Shown: one piece after another, positions 48,850 to 58,624 of the stretch | How positions within the stretch are numbered: the stretch's first letter is position 1 | How the letters are laid out: the number at the start of each line of letters is the position of its first letter | NCBI GenBank assembly: GCA_000227505.4 | Contig: AGIF02000001.1 | Coordinates: 1,694,035 to 1,758,034, forward strand | Reading direction: 5' to 3' | Origin: a gamma proteobacterium HIMB55 | GTDB taxonomy: Bacteria; Pseudomonadota; Gammaproteobacteria; Pseudomonadales; Halieaceae | Length of the DNA: 64,000 bases | Made by a program: the position numbers and the translations under genes | Notes under the pieces: model-generated | Told to the model about the DNA's origin: nothing | The model's database searches: none | The model's input: the letters and a program-made list of their open reading frames with translations, nothing else

Positions 48850-48935
48850 ATTTGCTCGTTGCGAGAATCTTCAAACTACAATATCTAGGCGCCGTAGCTG
48901 TCTGAATCTCCCAATGAGCATAGATGACTACAACT

Positions 48936-48951
48936 TGGCCCAAAGCTTGCT
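48936..48951 (+). promoter_or_regulatory. Sigma-54 (RpoN) promoter of pilA
   Basis: TGGCCC-N5-TTGCT matches the -24/-12 consensus TGGCAC-N5-TTGCW with a single mismatch and exact spacing. It lies 50 bases before the pilA ATG. In Pseudomonas pilA is transcribed by RpoN with PilR, so the site fits known biology. Confidence 0.78.
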
Positions 48952-49000
48952 GCGGTCAATTGGCCTAGATGGCATTTGCCAACAAATTTGGAGATATGAA

Positions 49001-49429
49001 ATGAAAAAAGTTCAAAAGGGATTCACACTCATTGAGCTCATGATTGTAATAGCGATCGTAGGTATCCTCGCGGCGGTAGCACTCCCCGCCTATCAGAATT
49101 ACACCAAACGCGCGGCATACTCTGAAGTCATTGCTGCCATGTCGAATGCAAAAGCTGGTGTAAATGAGTGTTATCAGCTGCTTTCCGCGCTGACAAATTG
49201 TACCAACGGGACAAATGGTGTACCTGCCAACGTGACGGGTGTAGCTGATGGTGCCATAGCAAGCATTGCTACCTCAGCTGGAGTGATTACTGCTACGCCA
49301 AACGCTTACAAGGGCATCTTAGACTCAGAGACATGCGTTTTGACACCGACAGCGGATTCAGGGAATAGCGCTTTTCTTGATTGGGACTTTAGTGGCGCGT
49401 GTGTGACTAATGGGTACGTCGCCAACTAA
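49001..49429 (+). CDS. pilA: Type IVa major pilin PilA
   Basis: A 142-residue prepilin. The class III signal is [19 protein letters not shown]: PilD would cut after Gly7, and mature Glu5 is present. The hydrophobic helix is followed by a globular head with four cysteines (NECYQ, LTNCTN, ETCVL and GACVT), probably two disulfides, the last pair forming the D-loop. The ATG at 49001 has GGAG upstream; an upstream extension of 29 codons is not used and would cross the sigma-54 promoter. Confidence 0.93.
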   Translation: MKKVQKGFTLIELMIVIAIVGILAAVALPAYQNYTKRAAYSEVIAAMSNAKAGVNECYQLLSALTNCTNGTNGVPANVTGVADGAIASIATSAGVITATPNAYKGILDSETCVLTPTADSGNSAFLDWDFSGACVTNGYVAN

Positions 49430-49530
49430 ATTGTCGACTAAACCCCGCCTATTTTTATAGTGATTCGTGTTGGGCCCAGTTCCCGTACGCTTGGCGAAAG
49501 CGAAGTACTAGGTATAAATACCGAAAACAA

Positions 49531-49552
49531 GGCGCTTGGAACATCAAGCGCC
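49531..49552. repeat. Inverted repeat between pilA and pilB
   Basis: GGCGCTTG (49531-49538) and CAAGCGCC (49545-49552) form a perfect 8-bp stem with a 6-base loop. Only a weak TTTAT follows. It may end the pilA transcript or separate pilA from pilB expression. Confidence 0.45.
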
Positions 49553-49668
49553 ACGTTTATACCGCGAGTCACCCTGTCAGTTAATCGACTTCCCACAAAA
49601 ACAATTCTCGCGATGGAAATAAGGTGAATACCGGGTGCATATCGATAGCGTTATAACTAGGTCTCACC

Positions 49669-51408
49669 GTGACTTCTAGCGAAGTAAACATAGCCGCCAG
49701 CGCCTTTCGACAGAACGGACTGGCAAGTCGGCTTGTTGATGAGCGACTTATTAACTCTGAAGAAGCCCTCGAATTGGTAGATAGGGCGCGATCCTCCGGT
49801 AAAACCTTGGTAAGCGAGTTGCTTACGGAAAGCCACATAGATAGCGACGTTCTGGCGAGGCTTTTATCGGACGAATATGGCGTACCAGTATTTGATCTAA
49901 CCACGATGGTACAAGACCAAATTCCTGTCGAATTAGTTCCACCTACGCTAATAAGGAAGCATCGAGCGCTTCCTTTATTTCGAAGAGGGAATCGGCTGTT
50001 CATAGGCGTGTCCGATCCGACTAGCAAAAATATCCTCGAAGAATTCAAATTTGTCACCGGGATCGCCGCCGATGTGGTAATCGTTGAACATGGGCGTCTA
50101 AACCAAATTATCGATGAGGTGATTGCCAAGCAAGATGAAATCTTTGATGGCAACATCAGCGATTTCACCTCGGCGGAAGACTACATCCCAGACTTAGAAG
50201 TTGAGGAAGAGCTCGAGGAAACAGACTTCACGAAACTCGCCGACGATGCGCCCGTCGTTAAGTTCGTCAATAAAGTGCTCTTTGACGCCATCAAGCAAGG
50301 CGCCTCCGATATTCACTTTGAACCCTACGAGCGTGAATACAGGGTGAGGGTTCGCTCGGATGGTGTTTTGCAGGAGGTAGTAAGGCCTCCAAAAGGCTTG
50401 GCGCCGAGGCTCGCTGCTCGTCTGAAAGTGATGGCCCGGCTTGATATTTCAGAGCGCCGGACACCTCAAGATGGTCGGATTCAGTTAAAGATCTCAAAAA
50501 ATAGGTCCATCGATTTTCGAGTTAGCACTCTGCCAACTTTGTTTGGAGAAAAGATAGTTCTGCGTATTCTCGACCCCGGGTCCGCGAGAATGGGCGTTGA
50601 TGCACTGGGTTATGAGCCTGACCAGAAAGCGCTTTATTTGGAGGCTCTTAGCCGTCCTCAGGGCATGATCTTGGTAACGGGACCGACGGGTTCGGGAAAA
50701 ACCGTGTCTCTCTACACAGGACTAGATGTTCTGAACGAGCCTGAACGCAATATCTCGACAGCCGAGGATCCGGTCGAGATCAATATGGAAGGGATTAACC
50801 AAGTCCATGTAAACCCTAAAGTCGGTCTCAACTTTGCCGGCGTTTTACGATCATTTCTCCGTCAGGATCCCGATGTACTCATGGTTGGTGAGATCCGCGA
50901 TCTCGAGACAGCAGAAATAGCGATCAAGGCAGCCCAAACAGGCCACCTAGTTCTGTCGACTGTGCATACCAATAGTGCACCAGAGACCATCAATCGCCTG
51001 CTCAATATGGGCATCCCCGCTTACAACATTGCCTCCTCGCTCACCTTGATCATTGCTCAGCGGTTAGCCCGTCGGCTCTGTAAGTACTGCGCAGAGCCCG
51101 AGACTGATATCCCTAAATCAGCCCTTAAAGAGCTTGGTTTCACGGATGACATGCTCAAAACGGCAAACATTATGAAACCCGTCGGCTGTAAGCAGTGCCG
51201 AAAGGGCTACAGCGGCCGAGTTGGAGTATATGAAGTTGTTAAAGTCACAAAAGATCTTTCCACGGCGATTTTGAACGGGGCCAATGTTCACGAGCTCGAG
51301 CAAGCCGCTCGTGACGCTGGCTTTTACGACTTACGAAAAGCAGCCCTTATAAAGTGTGCCCAAGGCATAATAAGTCTCGAGGAAGTAAATCGGGTAACCG
51401 TTGATTGA
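49669..51408 (+). CDS. pilB: Type IV pilus assembly ATPase PilB
   Basis: A 579-residue hexameric ATPase that drives pilus extension. It has an N-terminal MshEN/T2SSE_N domain (about 1-150), Walker A VTGPTGSGKTVSLYTG, Walker B VLMVGEIRDLETAEIA, and a zinc tetracysteine (CKYCAEPETD and CKQCRKGYSGR). A GTG start is used, with AGG nearby. The gap to pilA is 239 bases and to pilC 71 bases. Confidence 0.95.
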   Translation: MTSSEVNIAASAFRQNGLASRLVDERLINSEEALELVDRARSSGKTLVSELLTESHIDSDVLARLLSDEYGVPVFDLTTMVQDQIPVELVPPTLIRKHRALPLFRRGNRLFIGVSDPTSKNILEEFKFVTGIAADVVIVEHGRLNQIIDEVIAKQDEIFDGNISDFTSAEDYIPDLEVEEELEETDFTKLADDAPVVKFVNKVLFDAIKQGASDIHFEPYEREYRVRVRSDGVLQEVVRPPKGLAPRLAARLKVMARLDISERRTPQDGRIQLKISKNRSIDFRVSTLPTLFGEKIVLRILDPGSARMGVDALGYEPDQKALYLEALSRPQGMILVTGPTGSGKTVSLYTGLDVLNEPERNISTAEDPVEINMEGINQVHVNPKVGLNFAGVLRSFLRQDPDVLMVGEIRDLETAEIAIKAAQTGHLVLSTVHTNSAPETINRLLNMGIPAYNIASSLTLIIAQRLARRLCKYCAEPETDIPKSALKELGFTDDMLKTANIMKPVGCKQCRKGYSGRVGVYEVVKVTKDLSTAILNGANVHELEQAARDAGFYDLRKAALIKCAQGIISLEEVNRVTVD

Positions 51409-51479
51409 GCCCTAATGTCGCGAGCTCATGCATTAGGTGTTTAACACAAAGTACTAATAGACCAAGCAGATGACTAGCT

Positions 51480-52688
51480 ATGGCGGGAAGTGAACTTACA
51501 TTTATCTGGTCTGGGGTCGATAAAACAGGCCGCTCCACCCAGGGCGAAGTCAATGCGCCCAGCGTCGCTATCGCCAAGGCCCAGCTGCGACGACAAGGCA
51601 TCCGCGCAAAACGCATCAAGAAGAAAACCGCACCTCTTTTCTCCATGGGTACCGCAATTGGCACCCGAGATATCGCAGTTTTTACACGCCAATTAGCCAC
51701 AATGACGCGCGCAGGTGTTCCCATGGTTCAAGCCATCGATATTGTGATGGATGGTACCGACAAGCCATTGATGAAAGACCTAGTGCGCCAGATTCGCAAC
51801 GACGTTTCAGGAGGCGCACCGGTTGCCACCTCGCTTGGCAAACATCGGAAACACTTTGATGAGCTGTACTGTAGCCTTGTAGCTGCCGGAGAAAACTCAG
51901 GTACGCTTGAGGTCATGCTTGATCGTATTGCGATTTACAAAGAGAAGTCGGAAGCACTAAAAGCGACCATCAAGAAGGCGTTAACTTATCCCGTAGCCAC
52001 AATCCTCGTCGCCATAGTCGTTACCGGCATTTTGCTAATTAATGTCGTACCGCAGTTTGCAAGTACGTTCGAAAGCTTTGGCTCCGAGTTACCCGGCTTT
52101 ACTCAATTTGTTGTCGGGCTGTCAGACCTCGCACGTGATTGGTGGATCCTGATTGGCGGCGCCATCACAATCTTCGTTCTCAGTTTTAATCGTTTGCGAG
52201 CAGATAATCGAAAATTTGCAGACGCAGTTGATGCAGCACTGTTAAAGGCTCCGGTGTTTGGAAGTATTGTCCATGACGCAGTGATTGCCCGCTACTCACG
52301 CACACTGTCTACCACCTTTGCCGCGGGTGTCCCACTTGTTGAGGCGCTAGACGCCACTGCCACAGCGTCTGGTAATGCTGTCTACGAACGTGCGATCAAA
52401 CAGATTCGAAACGACGTGACCTCCGGTATGTCCCTCCTTCAAGCGACGCGCGCCACTGGAATCTTTCCGATGTTTTTGCTGCAAATGACCTCGATTGGCG
52501 AAGAGTCCGGCACATTAGATGAGATGCTCGGTAAGGTGGCAGATCAGTACGAGATGCAGGTTGATAACGCCGTTGATTCAATTAGCTCGCTGATTGAGCC
52601 TATGATTATGTCTATCTTGGGGATTATCATTGGCGGCCTGATGGTTGCGATGTATTTGCCAATATTCATGCTCGGCTCGGTGATGTAG
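51480..52688 (+). CDS. pilC: Type IV pilus inner-membrane platform protein PilC
   Basis: A 402-residue protein with two T2SSF domains and three main membrane segments (for example VATILVAIVVTGILLINVV, WILIGGAITIFVLSF and the C-terminal IMSILGIIIGGLMVAMYLP). FTRQLATMTRAGVPMVQAI is a family signature. It couples the PilB motor to pilin assembly. pilD follows after seven bases. Confidence 0.95.
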   Translation: MAGSELTFIWSGVDKTGRSTQGEVNAPSVAIAKAQLRRQGIRAKRIKKKTAPLFSMGTAIGTRDIAVFTRQLATMTRAGVPMVQAIDIVMDGTDKPLMKDLVRQIRNDVSGGAPVATSLGKHRKHFDELYCSLVAAGENSGTLEVMLDRIAIYKEKSEALKATIKKALTYPVATILVAIVVTGILLINVVPQFASTFESFGSELPGFTQFVVGLSDLARDWWILIGGAITIFVLSFNRLRADNRKFADAVDAALLKAPVFGSIVHDAVIARYSRTLSTTFAAGVPLVEALDATATASGNAVYERAIKQIRNDVTSGMSLLQATRATGIFPMFLLQMTSIGEESGTLDEMLGKVADQYEMQVDNAVDSISSLIEPMIMSILGIIIGGLMVAMYLPIFMLGSVM

Positions 52689-52695
52689 ACGTTTA

Positions 52696-53571
52696 GTGGA
52701 TCCTTTAGAAGAACTTATTCGTGCCCAACCGGGCCTCTCTATTGCACTTGGCGTTCTCGGGCTCGTCGTTGGTAGCTTTCTGAATGTCGTCATCCACCGT
52801 CTCCCCAAAATGATGGAGCGGCAGTGGGAGCGAGAGTGCGCAGAGTTTGTTGGTGAAGAGTTTCGTGGTGAGGAACTTCATGAGACCAAGCCCTATTCAC
52901 TCGCGTTTCCGGGATCACATTGCCCCAGCTGCGGCGCCGAAATAACAGCGCTTCAGAATATCCCAGTGCTTAGCTACCTCTTTCTGCGCGGTCGCTGCGC
53001 TAACTGTGGGGTTGCAATATCCGTTCGCTATCCACTTGTTGAGCTTTTGACTGCCGCAATTTGGATACTCTGTGGTCTGTCGTTTGGCGTAAGTAACGCG
53101 CTTGCCGCCGCGATGTTGCTGACGGGAGTCCTGATCGCACTTACTGCAATCGACCTCGATCATCAGCTGCTACCGGATAGCCTCACACTGCCCCTTTTGT
53201 GGGTGGGACTACTGATCAATATCGACGCCACCTTTGTCAGCCTTGAAAGCGCGGTGCTGGGGGCTGTCTTTGGTTATCTTTGTCTCTGGTCAGTGTATTG
53301 GCTTTTCAAAATCATCACCGGCAAAGAAGGCATGGGCTACGGAGACTTCAAACTGCTCGCAGCTCTTGGGGCTTGGTTTGGTTTAAGCGCACTCCCCACC
53401 ATTGTGCTTCTGTCATCGCTAGTTGGTGCCGTCATAGGGATAGCCCTCATTGTCACGGGACGCCAACGTCGAGAGACGCCTATGCCCTTCGGACCATTTT
53501 TAACAGGTGCTGGGCTCATTCATCTTTTTTACCCCGATGTTCTGATCGGCTGGATTGCAGGAGTCGTTTGA
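52696..53571 (+). CDS. pilD: Prepilin peptidase/N-methyltransferase PilD
   Basis: A 291-residue membrane aspartyl protease that cleaves and N-methylates prepilins. The cytoplasmic loop has two CXXC pairs (HCPSCGAEI and CANCGVAIS). Catalytic aspartates are in TAIDLDHQLLPD and GYGDFKLLAALGAW. The N-terminus includes VVGSFLNVVIHRLP. It starts at a GTG. coaE follows directly. Confidence 0.95.
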   Translation: MDPLEELIRAQPGLSIALGVLGLVVGSFLNVVIHRLPKMMERQWERECAEFVGEEFRGEELHETKPYSLAFPGSHCPSCGAEITALQNIPVLSYLFLRGRCANCGVAISVRYPLVELLTAAIWILCGLSFGVSNALAAAMLLTGVLIALTAIDLDHQLLPDSLTLPLLWVGLLINIDATFVSLESAVLGAVFGYLCLWSVYWLFKIITGKEGMGYGDFKLLAALGAWFGLSALPTIVLLSSLVGAVIGIALIVTGRQRRETPMPFGPFLTGAGLIHLFYPDVLIGWIAGVV

Positions 53572-53572
53572 G

Positions 53573-54181
53573 ATGCGTGCTGAGCGATACGTAGTGGGAA
53601 TTACCGGTGGTATTGGCAGCGGTAAGTCCGCAGTCACCGACCACCTGGAAACAAAAGGCATCACGGTAGTTGACGCCGATAAAGTTGCGCGCGTCGTGGT
53701 CGAGCCCGGCACATCGGGACTGGCAGCGATCGCCGAACATTTTGGCAGCGATATACTCCTACCCGACGGTAGTTTAGATAGAGCTGCCCTCCGAAAAGTG
53801 GTGTTTGATAACCCGGATGAGCGAAAGGTGCTCGAAGGCATCACCCACCCCCGAATCCGCGAGGAAATCGTGCGACAGCTCAGCGAAGCCACCTCGCCTT
53901 ATGTTGTCCTAGCCTCACCGCTTCTGCTCGAATCTGGCCAGAACAGGTTCGCTAATTATGTGGTCGTTGTGGATGTACCTGAGTCAGTTCAGCTCAGCCG
54001 AACAATGGCGCGGGACGACAACAGCGAGCAGCTCGTCAAGTCGATTATGGCGGCGCAACTCGACCGAGAAACACGGTTGTCTCGTGCCGACACATCGATC
54101 AGTAACGACGGTTCACTTGATGAGCTATACGCAAGGGTCGACGACTTGCACGAAGACCTTCTCGCACGCGCGGGTGCTTAA
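53573..54181 (+). CDS. coaE: Dephospho-CoA kinase
   Basis: A 202-residue P-loop kinase for the last step of CoA synthesis. It begins MRAERYVVGITGGIGSGKSA with the Walker A motif, followed by VVDADKVARVVVEPG and ASPLLLESG. The ATG at 53573 has AGGAGT eight bases upstream, inside the end of pilD. The pilBCD-coaE order is typical of gammaproteobacteria. The yacG and zapD genes that often follow are not here. Confidence 0.95.
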   Translation: MRAERYVVGITGGIGSGKSAVTDHLETKGITVVDADKVARVVVEPGTSGLAAIAEHFGSDILLPDGSLDRAALRKVVFDNPDERKVLEGITHPRIREEIVRQLSEATSPYVVLASPLLLESGQNRFANYVVVVDVPESVQLSRTMARDDNSEQLVKSIMAAQLDRETRLSRADTSISNDGSLDELYARVDDLHEDLLARAGA

Positions 54182-54200
54182 GAGAGTTTGAGGCCCCGGC

Positions 54201-54605
54201 TTAGACGGAAGCCAATACTGACTTTACCCGACCCATGATCTCCGCATTCGCCTCGGGCACTTTGTAGTCATCGAGCGCGGACGCTGAGACCCAAGCAATC
54301 GGCTGGCCTTCTGCGCCGTGGGGTTCGCCCTTCCAAGAGAGCACATTATGGACATCGAGAAGCACCTGCTTTTCGCCGTAATCGTGGCTCACGGTCATCA
54401 AGGGTAAGGTCTCGCCGATCTCGACACCGAGCTCCTCGCGTAACTCGCGTGCCAGAGCAGCCTCGACAGTCTCGCCTGATTCGACCTTTCCACCAGGAAA
54501 CTCCCAGTAACCCTCGAGGTGGGTTCCTTTCTGACGTCTCGCAAGGAGAACGCAATTGGCGTCATCAATCAGGACACCAACAGCCACGTGAACAACACTG
54601 GGCAT
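54201..54605 (-). CDS. mutT: 8-oxo-dGTP diphosphatase MutT
   Basis: A 134-residue Nudix enzyme that removes oxidised dGTP. It has a standard Nudix box, with the core GGKVESGETVEAALARELRE followed by ELGVEIG, and the MutT-like GVLIDDANCVLLARRQKG and YWEFPGG. The argJ stop and the mutT ATG share one base (TGATG at 54605), so it is coupled to argJ. It ends the lpxC-to-mutT run and converges on coaE. Confidence 0.92.
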   Translation of the reverse strand: MPSVVHVAVGVLIDDANCVLLARRQKGTHLEGYWEFPGGKVESGETVEAALARELREELGVEIGETLPLMTVSHDYGEKQVLLDVHNVLSWKGEPHGAEGQPIAWVSASALDDYKVPEANAEIMGRVKSVLASV

Positions 54606-55801
54606 CAGGTGCGGTACTCGGCGTTGATTTTGACGTAGTCGTAAGAAAAGTCAGTGGTCCACAACGTTGCTGACTTATTGCCTCGACCAAGGTCGATCGT
54701 AATGACCAAGTCTTCAGGCGCCATAGCCGCAACACCCGCGTCTTCAGTGTAACTCTCAGCACGCGCACCTTTTTCGGCGATCAGAACACCGTTAAGCGAC
54801 AGCGATACGGCTTCAACATCGAGCTCACTGACGCCTGCTCGACCGACTGCGGCAAGTATGCGCCCCCAGTTTGGATCTGACGCAAATAGTGCGGTTTTTA
54901 CCAAGGGCGAATGCGCCACCGTACGTGCCACTTGGTCTGCTTCCGCATCGCTACTGGCGCTGGAGACGGTGATCTCGACGAATTTCGTCGCCCCCTCACC
55001 GTCCCGAACAATATCTTGCGCAAGTTCGGTCGCCAGCTCGGTCAGCGCAGCCTGAAACGCCAGTGCGGCTGCTCTATCGGTCGGTGAAATCACAAAATCC
55101 GACTGTCCCGTTGCGGTCAGCGTCACCGCATCGTTGGTACTGGTGTCGCCGTCGACCGTAATCCGGTTGAAGCTTGCGTTAACGGCGGTCCGTAACATGC
55201 CATCCAGCATTTCACGGGATATCGACGCATCGGTCGCAAGGAAACCGAGCATGGTTGCCATATTCGGCTGGATCATCCCCGAGCCCTTACTCATGCCAAC
55301 AAGTTGACAACATCTTCCGTCTTCCAAGGTAACAACTTTGTTGCGCAGTTTAGGAACGGTGTCCGTCGTCATAATCGCTTTCGACGCGCGTTCCCAGTTT
55401 GCCGCGCTGAGATCGCTGATCGCAGCAGGTATTGCAGCTTCCAGCTTTTCCACCGGTAGCAGTTCACCGATGACCCCGGTAGAGAATGGTAAAACCTGAC
55501 GTGAATGCATTTGTGTGGCGCTTGCGAGGGCCTCGCAGCTTTGCTCACAGGCGGCCATTCCCGGCGCACCAGTGCCTGCATTCGCATTCCCGGAGTTGAT
55601 TAGGATGTAACGTGCGTCAACTTCGACGTTATTGCGCTCGGCCACTAGAACAGGCGCTGCTCTGAAGGCGTTTTGGGTGAATACAGCCGCGGTCGAACTG
55701 CCCTCTGCGATTTCTATAATCGTCAGGTCGTCTCGGTTCGCGTACTTGATTCCGGCTTGCGCAACCCCGAGCTGAATGCCCGGGATAGATAGCTCGCTCA
55801 T
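54605..55801 (-). CDS. argJ: Glutamate N-acetyltransferase/ornithine acetyltransferase ArgJ
   Basis: A 398-residue enzyme of the cyclic arginine pathway that moves acetyl from acetylornithine to glutamate. It self-cleaves before the threonine in PNMATMLGFLATDA, which is the nucleophile. DGDTSTNDAVTLTATG and DPNWGRILAAVGRAG are also conserved. It lies between secA (two bases apart) and mutT. Confidence 0.95.
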   Translation of the reverse strand: MSELSIPGIQLGVAQAGIKYANRDDLTIIEIAEGSSTAAVFTQNAFRAAPVLVAERNNVEVDARYILINSGNANAGTGAPGMAACEQSCEALASATQMHSRQVLPFSTGVIGELLPVEKLEAAIPAAISDLSAANWERASKAIMTTDTVPKLRNKVVTLEDGRCCQLVGMSKGSGMIQPNMATMLGFLATDASISREMLDGMLRTAVNASFNRITVDGDTSTNDAVTLTATGQSDFVISPTDRAAALAFQAALTELATELAQDIVRDGEGATKFVEITVSSASSDAEADQVARTVAHSPLVKTALFASDPNWGRILAAVGRAGVSELDVEAVSLSLNGVLIAEKGARAESYTEDAGVAAMAPEDLVITIDLGRGNKSATLWTTDFSYDYVKINAEYRT

Positions 55802-55803
55802 AC

Positions 55804-58542
55804 TCAGCTAAGTGCTCCGCAACACTGTTTGTACTTTTTACCGCTGTCACAAGGACACGGATCGTTTCGACCGACTTTAGGCTCGTCACGAACCACCTGT
55901 GCCACAGGGGCTTGAGGCGCACGCGGCAACGGCGGTTGCCCTTCAGCTGCTCCCGCTTCGCCTTGCACATCACCGTCAGGCAAAGCTGACGCCTGTGCGT
56001 GCTGGAAAGCGAGCTGCTGGCGCGCAGCCTCCTCGCGACGCCGACGCTCGATTTCTTCGGCTTCGTCTTTTCGTTGAATCTGCAAATGGCTCAGAATGCG
56101 AATCACGTCGCCTTTGAGTCGCTCAAGCAGCGACTGGAAAAGCTCAAAAGCCTCACGCTTGTATTCCTGCTTTGGGTTTTTGTTCGCGTAAGCGCGCAAG
56201 TGAATGCCTTGACGCAATTGGTCCATCGTCTGGAGATGTTCTTTCCACAGACTGTCGAGCACCTGCAACATGACCTGCTTCTCGATCTGTCGCATCGCGT
56301 CACCAACCATGGCGCCTTTTTCATCGTACGCACTTTGAACTGCTTCGATAATGCGCTCGCGTAACGTTTCCTCGTGAAGATTGTTGTCCTCTGACAACCA
56401 CGTCGACACGGGCAACTCGATCGCAAAATCAGCCTTCAAGTGGCGCTCGAGGCCTTCGACATCCCACTGCTCCTCCACGCTCATTGGAGGAATGAAACGG
56501 TCTATCCCCTCATGAACCACGTCGGCGCGAATATGCGTAATCATCTCTGCGACGTCTTCACCATCCAACAGCTGGTCGCGCTGCTTGTAGATGATTTGCC
56601 GCTGGTCGTTAGCAACATCGTCGTACTCAAGGAGCTGCTTACGAATATCGAAGTTACGACCTTCCACCTTACGCTGAGCACGCTCAATCGATTTAGTGAC
56701 CATACCGCTCTCGATCGCCTCACCGCGCTCCATGCCGACCTTCTGCATGATGCCGGCCATGTTGCCCATGAAGATGCGCATCAGGTTGTCTTCGAGCGAA
56801 ATGTAGAAACGAGACGCCCCTGGGTCACCCTGACGTCCCGCACGACCGCGGAGCTGGTTATCAATACGGCGAGACTCGTGACGTTCGGTACCCAAAATGT
56901 GAAGACCACCCGCATCAAGAACAGCTTGATGTCTTTCTTCCCACGCGGTGCGCGCTGCATCCCGCTCAACTTCGTTATCGAGGGCCGCGATCTCAGCTTC
57001 CAGGTTACCGCCAAGTACAATATCGGTTCCTCGACCCGCCATGTTGGTCGCAATGGTAACCACACCGGGACGACCCGCTTGCGCGATAATCTCGGCTTCC
57101 TGCTCGTGGTATTTCGCATTTAGTACTTTGTGATCAATACCCGCCTTCTTGAAGTAAGCCGAGAGCTCTTCAGAGGTTTCGACTGAAGCAGTACCGACAA
57201 GAACTGGTGCCTTCTTCTCGATGATGCGTTTGGTCTCATCGACGATGGCCTCCAATTTCTCCTCCTGAGACATGAAAACGAGATCGTTCATATCGAGGCG
57301 CTTCATCGGAATATTGGTGGGGATAACCACACACTCGAGGCCATAAATCTGGCGGAACTCGAAGGCTTCGGTATCGGCCGTACCGGTCATACCACTCAGC
57401 TTGTCGTAGAGACGGAAATAATTCTGGAAGGTGGTCGAGGCCATGGTCTGGCTTTCGGCCTGAATATTGACGTTTTCTTTAGCTTCTATCGCCTGATGGA
57501 GACCTTCTGACAAACGTCGACCCGGCATGGTTCGGCCTGTGTGCTCGTCAATCAGAACGACCTGACCGTCCTGCACAATGTATTCAACGTTACGCTGAAA
57601 CAGATTGTGTGCACGGAGCGCTGAGTTCACGTGGTGCAGCAAGTTCAGGTTGCTCGATGCGTACAAAGAGTCGTCGGCCTGCAGCAGGTTCTCGTCGATC
57701 AGCATCGACTCAATAAGTTCGTGACCGTCCTCGGTGAGCTCGACAGTGCGCTGCTTCTCGTCAATGACAAAGTGCCCGTCTTCTGCTTCTTCATCGGTGC
57801 GAACAGACAGCTTTGGAATCAACTTGTTGATCCGACGGTAAAGCTCAGAACTATCCTCGGCTGCGCCGGAGATAATGAGTGGCGTTCGCGCTTCGTCGAT
57901 CAGAATCGAGTCAACCTCATCAACAATGGCGAAGGCCAGCGAGCCCTGCATCTTGTCGTTCATGCTGAACGCCATATTGTCGCGCAAGTAGTCAAAGCCG
58001 AATTCGTTGTTGGTGCCGTAAACGATGTCTGCCGAGTAAGCCACACGCTTTTCTTCCTGGGTTTGACCAGCGCGAATCACACCGACTTCAAGCCCCAGAA
58101 AGTTGTAGAGCTTGCCCATCCAGGCCGCGTCTCGAGACGCGAGATAGTCGTTCACGGTGATCAAGTGAACGCTATTGCCAGAGAGTGCATTGAGGTAAGC
58201 GGGCAATGTAGCCACCAAAGTCTTACCTTCACCCGTCCGCATCTCAGCGACATTGCCCTCGTGAAGTACCACACCGCCAATCAACTGAACGTCGAAGTGG
58301 CGCATTCCCATTGCGCGAACACCGCCCTCTCGGACAACCGCAAAGGCCTCAGGTAGCAATGCATCGAGGGACTCGCCTTGTTGGAAGCGCTCTTTGAACT
58401 CTTGCGTCTTCCCGCGCAAACCCTCGTCATCGAGCGCCTGCATGCTCTCTTCGAGCGCATTAATCTTTTTTACAGTCTTCTTGATTCGGCGCAGCACTCT
58501 GTCGTTGCGCGAGCCGAATATTATCTTCAGCGGATTAGCCAT
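55804..58542 (-). CDS. secA: Preprotein translocase ATPase SecA
   Basis: The 912-residue motor that pushes proteins through SecYEG. Walker A is [17 protein letters not shown], the DEAD motif is in [20 protein letters not shown], and [13 protein letters not shown] and [11 protein letters not shown] are helicase-type motifs. The C-terminal zinc and SecB-binding site is [14 protein letters not shown]. Length matches E. coli (901). Confidence 0.98.
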   Translation of the reverse strand: MANPLKIIFGSRNDRVLRRIKKTVKKINALEESMQALDDEGLRGKTQEFKERFQQGESLDALLPEAFAVVREGGVRAMGMRHFDVQLIGGVVLHEGNVAEMRTGEGKTLVATLPAYLNALSGNSVHLITVNDYLASRDAAWMGKLYNFLGLEVGVIRAGQTQEEKRVAYSADIVYGTNNEFGFDYLRDNMAFSMNDKMQGSLAFAIVDEVDSILIDEARTPLIISGAAEDSSELYRRINKLIPKLSVRTDEEAEDGHFVIDEKQRTVELTEDGHELIESMLIDENLLQADDSLYASSNLNLLHHVNSALRAHNLFQRNVEYIVQDGQVVLIDEHTGRTMPGRRLSEGLHQAIEAKENVNIQAESQTMASTTFQNYFRLYDKLSGMTGTADTEAFEFRQIYGLECVVIPTNIPMKRLDMNDLVFMSQEEKLEAIVDETKRIIEKKAPVLVGTASVETSEELSAYFKKAGIDHKVLNAKYHEQEAEIIAQAGRPGVVTIATNMAGRGTDIVLGGNLEAEIAALDNEVERDAARTAWEERHQAVLDAGGLHILGTERHESRRIDNQLRGRAGRQGDPGASRFYISLEDNLMRIFMGNMAGIMQKVGMERGEAIESGMVTKSIERAQRKVEGRNFDIRKQLLEYDDVANDQRQIIYKQRDQLLDGEDVAEMITHIRADVVHEGIDRFIPPMSVEEQWDVEGLERHLKADFAIELPVSTWLSEDNNLHEETLRERIIEAVQSAYDEKGAMVGDAMRQIEKQVMLQVLDSLWKEHLQTMDQLRQGIHLRAYANKNPKQEYKREAFELFQSLLERLKGDVIRILSHLQIQRKDEAEEIERRRREEAARQQLAFQHAQASALPDGDVQGEAGAAEGQPPLPRAPQAPVAQVVRDEPKVGRNDPCPCDSGKKYKQCCGALS

Positions 58543-58624
58543 GGTGTTTCCAAGTAAATTCTTAAGGTCAGTAGTGTGAACTGCGAGAGTTGCCAGTGAA
58601 CATCACCAGCGTGCAGAAGAGACC

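Larger units (their letters stand above)
48669..49000. other. 332-base gap between glcB and pilA
   Basis: No gene is seen. From left to right it holds the glcB terminator, a dyad (TGACAA at 48780-48785, TTGTCA at 48789-48794), a second TTTTGTCAC at 48841-48849 repeating 48787-48795, the sigma-54 promoter match at 48936-48951 and the pilA ribosome-binding site (GGAG at 48990-48993). Confidence 0.85.

Noticed and set aside
48914-49000. 29-residue extension of PilA
   Set aside because: It would place the prepilin signal inside the protein and its start upstream of the sigma-54 promoter.
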